Below are positions 1 through 8,097 of a stretch of DNA of 64,000 bases, one piece after another. This DNA is from Algibacter miyuki (GTDB taxonomy: Bacteria; Bacteroidota; Bacteroidia; Flavobacteriales; Flavobacteriaceae): assembly GCF_030409805.1 (NCBI RefSeq), contig NZ_JAUFQP010000007.1:558001-622000 (forward strand), given 5' to 3'. The first letter of the stretch is position 1; the number at the start of each line of letters is the position of its first letter. The notes under the pieces are model-generated. The model had not been told where the DNA came from and did no database searches. It saw nothing but the letters and a program-made list of their open reading frames with translations. Position numbers and translations under genes: made by a program.

Positions 1-1118
1 GTCCATTTCCCCCCTGTTATGGTGATCAATCCTGAATTGGACACAATAATCTTATGACTTCTAGATATTTCTTTTGTTTTTTCCGACTTATCGTTTGATG
101 CCGCCAACGGTCTTAAACCCGCAAACATACTTAACACATCTTTTTTACTGACTGTTTTCGTTAAATACCGATTTGCAGTTTCTAATATAAAATCGATTTC
201 CTTATCTAACGCTTTAGGCTCTAAACTATGGCTATCCAAAAGCGTATCGGTAGTTCCAACCACCGCCCTATTATGCCATGGCACTAAAAACAAGACCCTG
301 CCATCATCCGTTTTTGGGATCATGATTGCATCATTTCCGGGTAAAAAAGATTTATCTAAAACAAGATGTATTCCTTGGCTTGGTCTAATTCTATTTTTAG
401 CCGTGGCATCGTCCATTTTTAAAACCTCATCAGTAAAAACACCTGTAGCATTAATCACCACATTTGCATTTACTGAATAAAACTCGTCAGTTTCCGTATC
501 CTGAGCCATAACACCATTAATTAAACCTACATCATTTTTCAATAACTTTTTAACTTTGAAATGATTAAGCACCACAGCACCTTGCTCAATAGCCGTTTGC
601 GCAATATTAACCGCCAATCGAGAATCGTCAAATTGCCCGTCATGATATACCACGCCACCTTTTAAATTATCTTGTTTTATAGTTCCTAAACGGGTTTCTG
701 TTTCGTTTTTTGAAATTCTAACCGATTTTCCAAAACTCAACTTCCCTGATAGAAAATCGTACACTTTTAAACCTACCGTATAAAAAAAGTTGTCCCACCA
801 TTTATAGTTCGGAATAATAAAAGACTGATTACTCACTAAATGCGAGGCATTTTTCAGCATTAACCCTCTTTCATATAACGCCTCTCTTACTAAATCAACA
901 TTTCCTTGTGCTAGATAACGCACACCACCATGTACTAATTTAGTACTTCGGCTAGATGTTCCTTTTGCAAAATCTACCTGCTCTAAAAGCAAGGTTTTAA
1001 ACCCGCGAGATGCACTATCTAAAGCAACGCCCAAACCTGTAGCACCCCCACCGATAACAATAACATCAAATTGAGTATTCGCTTTTAACTTATCGATTAA
1101 TGTCTTTCTTTTAAACAA
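1..1118 (-). CDS. glpD: Glycerol-3-phosphate dehydrogenase GlpD (3' end outside window)
   Basis: FAD-dependent enzyme that oxidises sn-glycerol 3-phosphate to dihydroxyacetone phosphate at the cytoplasmic membrane and feeds electrons to quinone. I translated it from the minus strand: about 372 N-terminal residues are inside the window and the C-terminus lies beyond position 1. Visible features are the dinucleotide-binding motif VIGGGATGLGVALD near residue 20, GTSSRSTKLVHGGVRYL near residue 55, and the family-typical VPWHNRAVVGTTDTL. No ATG fits upstream of the FAD motif; the first usable codon is TTG at 1118-1116, giving a start MFKRKTLIDK. It is divergent from the DeoR/GlpR-type regulator, with an operator-like repeat between them, which suggests glycerol-phosphate-responsive repression. 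Identity is confident; the TTG start is an inference. Confidence 0.93.
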   Translation of the reverse strand, partial: MFKRKTLIDKLKANTQFDVIVIGGGATGLGVALDSASRGFKTLLLEQVDFAKGTSSRSTKLVHGGVRYLAQGNVDLVREALYERGLMLKNASHLVSNQSFIIPNYKWWDNFFYTVGLKVYDFLSGKLSFGKSVRISKNETETRLGTIKQDNLKGGVVYHDGQFDDSRLAVNIAQTAIEQGAVVLNHFKVKKLLKNDVGLINGVMAQDTETDEFYSVNANVVINATGVFTDEVLKMDDATAKNRIRPSQGIHLVLDKSFLPGNDAIMIPKTDDGRVLFLVPWHNRAVVGTTDTLLDSHSLEPKALDKEIDFILETANRYLTKTVSKKDVLSMFAGLRPLAASNDKSEKTKEISRSHKIIVSNSGLITITGGKW

Positions 1119-1157
1119 AATGTATTGTTTTTAGTTTTGATTAATTTTATTTCACTC

Positions 1158-1165
1158 CAAAAATA
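1158..1165 (-). promoter_or_regulatory. Candidate glpD -7 box
   Basis: The minus strand reads TATTTTTG, a full match to the Bacteroidota -7 consensus TAnnTTTG, about 40 bases upstream of the glpD start. No clear -33 TTTG sits at the usual distance. The operator-like repeat at 1179-1201 lies immediately upstream, where a bound repressor would block polymerase. Confidence 0.5.
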
Positions 1166-1178
1166 CAAAAACAAAATA

Positions 1179-1201
1179 CAAAACGAAACAAAACGAAACT
1201 T
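1179..1201. promoter_or_regulatory. GlpR/DeoR-type operator candidate (copy 1)
   Basis: Two tandem copies of AAACGAAAC at a 10-bp period (one helical turn), within a 23-bp stretch that recurs with one mismatch at 2070-2092. CGAAA-type repeats are typical targets of DeoR-family regulators. It lies in the divergent glpD/regulator intergenic region. The assignment is inferred from sequence and position. Confidence 0.6.
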
Positions 1202-1260
1202 ATTTTTAATTAAAACTCTTAATTACTAGATTACACTACTTCATTTACTTTCATTTTATT

Positions 1261-1268
1261 TATATTTG
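1261..1268 (+). promoter_or_regulatory. Candidate -7 box of the DeoR-family gene
   Basis: TATATTTG matches TAnnTTTG exactly and ends only five bases before the ATG at 1274. If used, transcription would begin at or next to the start codon, giving a leaderless or nearly leaderless mRNA. Confidence 0.5.
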
Positions 1269-1273
1269 TTGCC

Positions 1274-2026
1274 ATGCAAAGACACGAGTATATCCTAAAG
1301 AAATTAGCTTCGAAAAAACATATTGAGGTTCTAGAGCTATGCGAAACCCTGAAAGTTTCAGCTGTAACTATTAGAAAAGACTTAAAACTTCTAGAAGAAA
1401 AAGGCCTACTATTTAGAACCCATGGCGGTGCATCTTTAGAAAGCCCATATATAAATGAAAAGGCGGTAATTGATAAAGAAAAAATTTCTGTTGAAGAAAA
1501 AAACGGTATTGCTCAAGCGGCAGCACAACGCATTAACGAAAATGACTCTATAATGATTGCCTCCGGAACTACGGTTCAGGCGCTTTCAAAATTTATAAAG
1601 CCAAAAAACAAACTCACAGTAATCACCTCATCATTATATGTGGTTCTACACTTAATTCACGATAAAAATATCGAAATACTCCAGCTTGGCGGTTATGTTC
1701 GGCATAGTTCTGCATCGGTTATTGGCGCATACACCACCCATATTTTAAATAACATTTCGTGTAGCAAACTTTTTTTAGGTGTCGATGGTATTGATTTTGA
1801 ATACGGCTTATCCACAACAAATTTAGAAGAAGCACAACTGAACCAGAAAATGCTAGAGGCCGCTCAAAAAATTATTGTTTTAGCAGATTCTACCAAGTTT
1901 GGAAAAAAGAGTTTTGCCAAAATTTGCAATATAAATCGTATCGACGAAATTATAACCGACAGTGGCATTTCTGCATCTAACAAGAGGAAACTAGAAGAAA
2001 AAGGCGTAAAAGTAACGGTTGTTTAA
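1274..2026 (+). CDS. glpR: DeoR-family transcriptional regulator, probable glycerol-phosphate repressor
   Basis: DNA-binding repressor of 250 residues, the normal DeoR/GlpR length. Residues 1-55 form the winged HTH, with VSAVTIRKDLKLLEEKGLLFRTHGG as in the family signature. The C-terminal DeoRC sensor domain (about 75-235) carries the ribose-isomerase-like motifs IMIASGTTVQAL, LFLGVDGID and VLADSTKFGKKSF, where a sugar phosphate would bind. It is divergent from glpD, so glycerol 3-phosphate is the likely inducer; that is an inference from the neighbour. Two copies of a CGAAAC repeat flank the gene (1179-1201 and 2070-2092), suggesting control of glpD, itself and possibly the next gene. The symbol is given by context; a different sugar-phosphate ligand is possible. 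Confidence 0.85.
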   Translation: MQRHEYILKKLASKKHIEVLELCETLKVSAVTIRKDLKLLEEKGLLFRTHGGASLESPYINEKAVIDKEKISVEEKNGIAQAAAQRINENDSIMIASGTTVQALSKFIKPKNKLTVITSSLYVVLHLIHDKNIEILQLGGYVRHSSASVIGAYTTHILNNISCSKLFLGVDGIDFEYGLSTTNLEEAQLNQKMLEAAQKIIVLADSTKFGKKSFAKICNINRIDEIITDSGISASNKRKLEEKGVKVTVV

Positions 2027-2069
2027 ATAGGACTTCTTCACGCCTAACAAAAACGACTTTATTAAGTTT

Positions 2070-2092
2070 CAAAATGAAACAAAACGAAACTT
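2070..2092. promoter_or_regulatory. GlpR/DeoR-type operator candidate (copy 2)
   Basis: This 23-bp stretch matches 1179-1201 at 22 of 23 positions, again with two GAAAC units 10 bp apart. It also joins an inverted repeat, AAGTTTC at 2064-2070 with GAAACTT at 2086-2092. It lies between the regulator and the secreted-protein gene at 2226, so it may control that gene or act together with copy 1. Confidence 0.5.
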
Positions 2093-2225
2093 CACACTAT
2101 TACAATATATCACTAAACGTTAGCTGTTTAAAACATTCAAATCAAAAAAAAGCTTCTTACAAACAAAACTCAACCCAGTATTTTTAAATATATTAGCACT
2201 CAATAAAACAATTTAAACCCCATTT

Positions 2226-2837
2226 ATGAAAAAACTTATTTCGCTTGGTTTAATACTAGGCTGTGTGCTTTTTGGCTATGCTCAAAAAATGAAAATAGTA
2301 AAAGGCAATTTCGATTTTATTAAAAACGAAAAATCTATCAATGTAGAATTTGACTATTCCAACACTAAATACTTCAAAAAAAATCTAACTAATGATGAAT
2401 ACGTTAAAGAACGTTATGCTGATTTAGAAGAAAAAGGCAAAGGAAAAGGAAAAGCATGGCTAAAACAATGGGAAGCTAGCCCGGATTTAATTTATGAAAC
2501 TAAGTTTTTAGAACTTATGAATCGTGATTTATATACAGAAAAAGGCGTTTCTTTTGAAGAAGATTTAACAGATGCTAAATACACACTTATTTTAGAAACC
2601 GTATGGGTTTATCCGGGATGGAATGCTGCCGTAATGAGACAACCTGCAAAATTAACAACCTTAATAAAGTTTGTTGAAACGGCTAACAGAGACAACGTAT
2701 TGGTAGAAATTACAAGTAAAGATGCTCCCGGAAATAGATTTGGCGGCACTTTTAGTAACGAAGACCGTATTGGTGAAGGTTATGCTAAAACAGGTAAAAC
2801 CTTATCTAAACTTATCATGAAAAAAGCGTTTAAATAA
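2226..2837 (+). CDS. Secreted protein of unknown function
   Basis: Unrecognised protein of 203 residues. The N-terminus MKKLISLGLILGCVLFGYAQ is a good Sec signal peptide with probable cleavage after the alanine of YAQ, so the protein is periplasmic or exported. The mature part has a lysine-rich stretch GKGKGKAWLKQWEASPD near residue 75 and a region around 120-175 of likely beta strands (YTLILETVWVYPGWN, ATLIKFVET-like). No catalytic motif or lipobox is visible. It is transcribed alone: an operator-like repeat lies about 135 bp upstream and a bidirectional terminator follows directly. The function is unknown, and a link to glycerol metabolism rests only on the upstream repeat. Confidence 0.8.
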   Translation: MKKLISLGLILGCVLFGYAQKMKIVKGNFDFIKNEKSINVEFDYSNTKYFKKNLTNDEYVKERYADLEEKGKGKGKAWLKQWEASPDLIYETKFLELMNRDLYTEKGVSFEEDLTDAKYTLILETVWVYPGWNAAVMRQPAKLTTLIKFVETANRDNVLVEITSKDAPGNRFGGTFSNEDRIGEGYAKTGKTLSKLIMKKAFK

Positions 2838-2860
2838 AACAATTAAAGGCTCAGTTTTTC

Positions 2861-2890
2861 AAAGGTGAATAATTTAAAATTATTCACCTT
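2861..2890. terminator. Bidirectional terminator
   Basis: A near-perfect hairpin (AAAGGTGAATAATTT against AAATTATTCACCTTT, about 13 effective pairs) runs into six T on the plus strand and starts after AAA on the other. It sits between convergent genes, and its right arm includes the stop codon and last codons of the flavoprotein gene. Confidence 0.75.
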
Positions 2891-4124
2891 TTTTACTTTC
2901 CATATCAATAACGTGAGCTACCGTTTTCACTAACCGATGATGATTTTTTACAAACGGATTTGTTTCATCCCAAACATAGCCTGCTAAAACTGCACATATT
3001 TGTTTTTTTATACTCGGATTTTCGGGCCTGTGAAAAAATAATTTCTGTAAATTCCCCGTGTACCATTCCTTAACATAAGTTGAGAACACGTTCACCCCTT
3101 TTTTAATATAATCCGAATAATCAACTTCCCAATCGACAGCTTTACCCGCCAATTCTTTGGTTATTAATTTTGCTGCTAATAATCCCGATTCCGTAGCAAA
3201 AGTAACCCCTGAAGAAAACACAGGATCTAAAAACTCAGCACTATTACCTGTTAACACATAGCCTTTTCCGTAAAGTTGTTTTACCGATTTTGAATAGTTT
3301 TTTATTTCTATTGGATTAAATTTAAATTCCGCATCCTTAAAACGATCGCGATAATAGGCCGAATGTTTTATCATTTCGGTTAATTTCTCAGAAGTATTTC
3401 CTTGAAACAATTCCATAAATTCATGAGAACCTACAATACCGATACTAGTGTCTCCGTTAGAAAAAGGAATAACCCAAAGCCAAGTTCGAAGGCTTAAAAC
3501 ATCAAAGGTAATTTGAGTACCCTCAACACCTTCCGGACGATTCACATCTTTTACATGCGCAAAAACAGACGATTGATCGCCTAATTCCGATGGTTTTTCC
3601 AAATCTAAAAGTCGCGGTAAAACCCTACCATAACCACTAGAATCAATAATATATTTAGCACGAACTGTACTTATTTCGCCTGCCAAATTTTTAATAGTTG
3701 TTACCGAACTTCCATCATCATTAAAATCAACATCAACCACTTCATGTTCAAAGGCAACATCTACGCCTTTTTTAATCACTTCTTTAGCCAATACGCTATC
3801 AAAATCGGCACGTGGCACTTGCCAAGTCCAATCCCAACCTTCGGTATGTTTTTCACTAAAATCGAAATCGCAAACCACGCCATCACGTAAAAAACGAGCG
3901 CCAGATTTCACTTCAAAACCTTCCGCCTTTAAGCAGTCTAGTAAACCCACTTCTTCAAAATGATCCATACAACGTGGCAACAAGCTCTCACCAATAACAA
4001 AACGGGGAAATTTATTTTTTTCGACAACTTTCACATCACAGCCATGCGCCGTCAAATAAGCCGCTGCAACGCACCCCGAGGGACCAGCACCTATTATTAA
4101 CACATCTACACTTTCATCATTCAT
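2880..4124 (-). CDS. Flavin-dependent halogenase-like FAD oxidoreductase of the pigment cluster
   Basis: FAD-dependent oxidoreductase of 414 residues. Residues 7-17 carry GxGxxG (IIGAGPSG), and RFVIGESLLP (41-50) is the usual flavin-contact region of the halogenase/geranylgeranyl-reductase group. Residues 215-220 read WLWVIP, an exact match to the WxWxIP signature of flavin-dependent halogenases, and Lys73 in EVKSGA sits where those enzymes carry their chloramine-forming lysine. Halogenating the phenol ring of the aryl head group is therefore plausible, because flexirubin-type pigments are known in chlorinated forms. Related proteins without proven halogenase activity share these motifs, so hydroxylation or reduction is possible. 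It is divergent from the ammonia-lyase gene with 107 bp between. Confidence 0.75.
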   Translation of the reverse strand: MNDESVDVLIIGAGPSGCVAAAYLTAHGCDVKVVEKNKFPRFVIGESLLPRCMDHFEEVGLLDCLKAEGFEVKSGARFLRDGVVCDFDFSEKHTEGWDWTWQVPRADFDSVLAKEVIKKGVDVAFEHEVVDVDFNDDGSSVTTIKNLAGEISTVRAKYIIDSSGYGRVLPRLLDLEKPSELGDQSSVFAHVKDVNRPEGVEGTQITFDVLSLRTWLWVIPFSNGDTSIGIVGSHEFMELFQGNTSEKLTEMIKHSAYYRDRFKDAEFKFNPIEIKNYSKSVKQLYGKGYVLTGNSAEFLDPVFSSGVTFATESGLLAAKLITKELAGKAVDWEVDYSDYIKKGVNVFSTYVKEWYTGNLQKLFFHRPENPSIKKQICAVLAGYVWDETNPFVKNHHRLVKTVAHVIDMESKKGE

Positions 4125-4154
4125 GTTCTAGTAGTATAAAATCATTTATTATTC

Positions 4155-4162
4155 TAAATTTG
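4155..4162 (+). promoter_or_regulatory. Candidate promoter of the pigment operon
   Basis: TAAATTTG matches TAnnTTTG and lies 70 bases before the ammonia-lyase ATG, in the divergent intergenic region. No convincing -33 TTTG is visible. Confidence 0.45.
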
Positions 4163-4231
4163 CATTCCAAAATAACCCTATTTTTAGGTATTATACTATT
4201 ATTTCTTACTAAAAATTTAACATTTTCTTAG

Positions 4232-5764
4232 ATGGTAAAACTGAATGGCACTTTAGGTATTGAAGACTTTTACAAAATTATTTTTGAAAACAATCCCATT
4301 GAAATTGAAAATTCTGTTTATCAAACCATCGAAAATAGCTTTAACTTTTTACGAGATTTTTCAGAAAACAAAACCATCTACGGTGTAAACACAGGCTTTG
4401 GCCCGATGGCACAATATAAAATTGCCGATGCCGACCGTATAAAATTACAATACAATTTAATTAGAAGTCATGCTTCGGGAACAGGAAACCCAATTCCTAA
4501 ACAATATGTAAAAGCAGCTATGCTTGCCCGATTAAACACTTTATCACTTGGGAATTCCGGAGTTCATAAATCGGTTATCGAATTGATGAGTACCTTAATT
4601 AATCGCGATATTATTCCGTTAATTTACGAACATGGTGGCGTTGGCGCTAGTGGCGATTTAGTACAATTAGCACATCTTGCACTTGTTTTAATTGGCGAAG
4701 GTGAAGTCTATTATAAAAATGAATTAAAACCAACGAAAGAGGTTTTCGAAATTGAAAATCTACAACCCATACAAGTTGTTCTTAGAGAAGGTTTAGCTTT
4801 AATGAATGGCACTTCGGTAATGACGGGTGTTGGAATTATAAACACCGTAAACACAAGAAAACTATTAAATTGGAGCATTTTATGTTCGGCAGCCATCAAT
4901 GAAATTGTTGAAGCTTACGACGATCATTTATCCTTCGAATTAAACCAAACAAAAAAACATAAAGGACAGCGTGAAGTTGCCAAACAAATGCGCTCACATT
5001 TAAGCGACAGCGCACTTACACGAAAACGCGAGGAATTTTTATACAACAAAAATCCTGAAGTAGAAATATTTGAAGAAAAAGTACAAGAATATTACTCTAT
5101 TCGTTGCGTACCTCAAATTTTGGGTCCTGTTTTAGACACCCTAAATAATGTTGAACACATTTTAATTGAAGAAATAAACTCTGCTAACGACAATCCTATT
5201 GTAAACGTTGAAAAACAACACGTATACCATGGTGGAAATTTCCATGGCGACTATGTATCACTAGAAATGGATAAACTTAAACTTGTAGTAACTAAAACTA
5301 GTATGTTAGCCGAACGCCAATTAAACTATCTACTAAACCCAAACCTCAACAATATACTCCCAGCCTTTGTTAACCTTGGAACATTAGGTTTAAATTTCGG
5401 CATGCAAGGTGTTCAATTTACAGCAACTTCAACAACAGCCGAAAACCAAATGCTATCCAACCCGATGTATGTACACAGCATACCTAACAATAACGATAAT
5501 CAAGATATTGTAAGTATGGGAACCAATGCGGCATTAATCACCAAAAAAGTAATTGAAAACGCTTTTGAAGTGATGGCTATTGAAATAATAACCATTGTAC
5601 AAGCCATTGAATATCTTAAAGTACAAGACAAGGTGTCTTCAAAAACCAAGAAAATGTATGACGACATACGACATTTAGTTCCTATATTTACAGAAGACGT
5701 TGTCATGTATCCCTTTGTTAACAAGGTAAAAACCTTTATTATGAATCATGAAAACAACGCTTAA
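4232..5764 (+). CDS. Aromatic amino acid ammonia-lyase (HAL/TAL family), starter supply for aryl polyene
   Basis: MIO-dependent lyase that deaminates an aromatic amino acid to the arylacrylate. The self-cyclising Ala-Ser-Gly triad is at 139-141 in GGVGASGDL, the catalytic tyrosine is Tyr50 in YGVNTGFG, and the length of 510 residues is normal for bacterial HAL/TAL. The selectivity pair is Ser79-His80 (NLIRSHASG), the histidine-lyase-type pair, unlike the His-Leu pair of Rhodobacter tyrosine ammonia-lyase. Within a polyene pigment cluster the expected substrate is still tyrosine, giving 4-coumarate as starter, because HAL homologues in flexirubin clusters are known to act on tyrosine. There is no hutU or hutI neighbour, which argues against histidine degradation. 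It is the first gene of the rightward cluster. Confidence 0.88.
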   Translation: MVKLNGTLGIEDFYKIIFENNPIEIENSVYQTIENSFNFLRDFSENKTIYGVNTGFGPMAQYKIADADRIKLQYNLIRSHASGTGNPIPKQYVKAAMLARLNTLSLGNSGVHKSVIELMSTLINRDIIPLIYEHGGVGASGDLVQLAHLALVLIGEGEVYYKNELKPTKEVFEIENLQPIQVVLREGLALMNGTSVMTGVGIINTVNTRKLLNWSILCSAAINEIVEAYDDHLSFELNQTKKHKGQREVAKQMRSHLSDSALTRKREEFLYNKNPEVEIFEEKVQEYYSIRCVPQILGPVLDTLNNVEHILIEEINSANDNPIVNVEKQHVYHGGNFHGDYVSLEMDKLKLVVTKTSMLAERQLNYLLNPNLNNILPAFVNLGTLGLNFGMQGVQFTATSTTAENQMLSNPMYVHSIPNNNDNQDIVSMGTNAALITKKVIENAFEVMAIEIITIVQAIEYLKVQDKVSSKTKKMYDDIRHLVPIFTEDVVMYPFVNKVKTFIMNHENNA

Positions 5765-5868
5765 AACGAACATATTATTTTTTTAGATTTTCTTATAGTA
5801 TGAGAATTTATAATCAAGTAAGACACCCATCTTTTCAACATTAAGTTAAACAAAGAAAACCAACAATA

Positions 5869-6600
5869 ATGAAGTGTGCTTTAGTAACAGGAGGCTCTAG
5901 AGGTATCGGAAAAGCAATATGCATTCAACTAGCAAAAGACTCTGATTATCATATTTTAATCAATTATAACAGTAATAAAGACGCCGCTTTAGACACTCTA
6001 AAAGCGGTTGAAGACGCTGGATCTACAGGAGAGTTGTTACAATTTAACGTCTCTAATATTACAGAAGTACAAAACCAATTAGACACTTGGCAAGACAATA
6101 ACAAAGAAGCCATAATTGAAGTGATTGTAAATAATGCTGGAATTACAAAAGACGGCTTATTTATGTGGATGAAACCAGACGATTGGAACTCGGTAATAAA
6201 CACAAGTTTGAATGGTTTTTTCAATGTTACCAATCATTTAATTCAGAAAATGCTCGTTCAAAAATACGGACGTGTTATTAATATTGTATCGCTATCGGGA
6301 TTAAAAGGCACACCTGGTCAAACCAATTATTCTGCAGCAAAAGGCGCTGTTATTGCAGCAACAAAAGCCCTTGCGCAAGAAATTGCTAAACGTAACATAA
6401 CCGTAAATGCAGTGGCTCCAGGTTTTATAAAATCGGATATGACTAGCGATTTAAACGAAAAAGACTTAAAAAAATTAGTGCCTGCAAATCGTTTCGGTGA
6501 TCCCGAAGAAGTAGCACATTTGGTATCATTTCTAGCTTCTAAAAAATCATCTTATATTACAGGCGAAGTGATAAACATTAACGGAGGCATTTACTCTTAA
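5869..6600 (+). CDS. 3-ketoacyl-ACP reductase, FabG/ApeQ-like SDR
   Basis: Short-chain dehydrogenase of 243 residues that should reduce the 3-keto group of the growing polyene chain with NADPH. It has the cofactor motif TGGSRGIG (7-14), NNAG (88-91), and the catalytic Ser141 or Ser143, Tyr154 and Lys158 (YSAAK). The C-terminus ITGEVININGG is typical of FabG. It is followed after 12 bp by a ketosynthase and sits in the pigment operon, so a dedicated ketoreductase role (ApeQ in E. coli) is more likely than housekeeping fatty-acid synthesis. The 104-bp gap from the lyase gene is larger than elsewhere, so an internal promoter is possible. Confidence 0.88.
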   Translation: MKCALVTGGSRGIGKAICIQLAKDSDYHILINYNSNKDAALDTLKAVEDAGSTGELLQFNVSNITEVQNQLDTWQDNNKEAIIEVIVNNAGITKDGLFMWMKPDDWNSVINTSLNGFFNVTNHLIQKMLVQKYGRVINIVSLSGLKGTPGQTNYSAAKGAVIAATKALAQEIAKRNITVNAVAPGFIKSDMTSDLNEKDLKKLVPANRFGDPEEVAHLVSFLASKKSSYITGEVININGGIYS

Positions 6601-6612
6601 TAAAAACCAACC

Positions 6613-7830
6613 ATGAGTAGAGTTGTTATAACAGGCATGGGAATTTATTCCTGCATTGGTCAAAATTTAGACGAGGTAAAAAAATCGTTATATAACGGCA
6701 CATCAGGCATTGTTTTCGACGATAAACGAGTACCTTTCGGATACCGTTCTTGCCTAACAGGCATGGTCGACGAGCCCAATTTAAAAAGCCACTTAACCCG
6801 AAGACAACGCATTAGCTTAGGCGAAGAAGGCACTTATGCCTACATGGCAACTATTGAAGCTTTAGAAAACGCAAAAATAACTCAAGACTACCTAAATAAT
6901 AATGAAGTTGGCATCCTTTACGGAAACGACAGTACAGCTAAATCTGTTATAGAATCTGTTGATAAAATTAGAGAAAAAAAAGACACCACTTTAGTTGGTT
7001 CTGGCTCTATTTTTAAAGGTATGAATTCTACAATTACCATGAATTTGTCGACTATTTTCAAACTCACCGGTATCAATTTTACTATAAGCGCAGCTTGCGC
7101 TAGTGGCTCACACGCTATAGGCATGGCTTACCAACTTATAAAAAGCGGCTTACAAGACTGTATTATTTGTGGTGGCGCACAAGAAATTAACGAACTTGCT
7201 ATGGGCAGTTTTGATGGCTTAGGCGTATTCTCGGCAAATACCGCAGACCCTTCAAAAGCCTCTCGACCGTTCGATAAAAACCGTGATGGATTAATTCCAA
7301 GTGGTGGTGGCGCAACCCTAGTGGTAGAGAGTTACGAATCGGCTGTAAAAAGAGGCGCTCCTATTTTAGGAGAAATCATTGGTTATGGGTTTTCATCAAA
7401 CGGCGAGCATATTTCAACACCCAATGTAGACGGACCATCACGAGCTATGAATAAAGCGATTAAACAAGCTAACATCCCTATTAGTAGTATAGACTACGTC
7501 AATGCTCACGCCACTTCAACACCAGTTGGCGACAGCAACGAAGCTAAAGCTATTTTTAATGTTTTTGGCGAAAATGGTCCATATGTAAGCTCCACTAAAT
7601 CCATGACAGGCCACGAATGTTGGATGGCAGGAGCCAGTGAAGTCATCTATTCTATGCTTATGATGCAACATTCATTTATTGCACCAAATATCAATTTAGA
7701 AACTCCAGACGAAGACGCCGCCAAATTAAATTTAGTGAGTAAAACCCTAGATAAAAAAATTGATGTATTTTTGTCCAATTCTTTTGGATTTGGAGGGACA
7801 AATTCAGCATTAATAATAAAAAAACTATAG
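6613..7830 (+). CDS. Beta-ketoacyl-ACP synthase, FabF type (KS1)
   Basis: Condensing enzyme of 405 residues with a full Cys-His-His triad: Cys162 in SAACASGSH, His299 in NAHATSTP and His334 in TGHECWMAG. The usual C-terminal SNSFGFGGTN is present. It is one of three catalytically complete ketosynthases in the operon. In aryl-polyene systems one KS works as a homodimer, probably in the first condensation(s), while another pairs with a chain-length factor; this one has no CLF directly beside it, so the homodimeric role (ApeR-like) is a reasonable guess. It lies 12 bp after the ketoreductase and 7 bp before an ACP. Confidence 0.87.
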   Translation: MSRVVITGMGIYSCIGQNLDEVKKSLYNGTSGIVFDDKRVPFGYRSCLTGMVDEPNLKSHLTRRQRISLGEEGTYAYMATIEALENAKITQDYLNNNEVGILYGNDSTAKSVIESVDKIREKKDTTLVGSGSIFKGMNSTITMNLSTIFKLTGINFTISAACASGSHAIGMAYQLIKSGLQDCIICGGAQEINELAMGSFDGLGVFSANTADPSKASRPFDKNRDGLIPSGGGATLVVESYESAVKRGAPILGEIIGYGFSSNGEHISTPNVDGPSRAMNKAIKQANIPISSIDYVNAHATSTPVGDSNEAKAIFNVFGENGPYVSSTKSMTGHECWMAGASEVIYSMLMMQHSFIAPNINLETPDEDAAKLNLVSKTLDKKIDVFLSNSFGFGGTNSALIIKKL

Positions 7831-7837
7831 TACCGAT

Positions 7838-8080
7838 ATGGAAAAAGAGGTTATTATTGAAAAAATAAACGACTTTCTTATAGATGAATTTGAAGTGGAA
7901 TCAGATGACATATTACCTGAAGCCAATTTAAAAGAAACCTTAGAACTAGACAGTTTAGACTTTGTAGATTTAGTAGTTGCTATCGAAGCTAACTTTGGCG
8001 TAAAGCTCGTTGGAGAAGATTTTGTAAACGTGGTAACACTTCAAAATTTTTACGACCTTATTGAAAATAAATTAAGCTAA
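7838..8080 (+). CDS. Acyl carrier protein 1
   Basis: ACP of 80 residues carrying the polyene intermediates. The phosphopantetheine attachment motif is LELDSLDFVDL with Ser39. It has the normal four-helix ACP length and acidic composition. It sits between KS1 and the LpxL-type acyltransferase in the pigment operon. A second ACP is encoded at 11637, matching the two ACPs (ApeE and ApeF) of the E. coli system. Confidence 0.92.
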   Translation: MEKEVIIEKINDFLIDEFEVESDDILPEANLKETLELDSLDFVDLVVAIEANFGVKLVGEDFVNVVTLQNFYDLIENKLS

Positions 8081-8097
8081 ATTTTTACTTAAACTGA

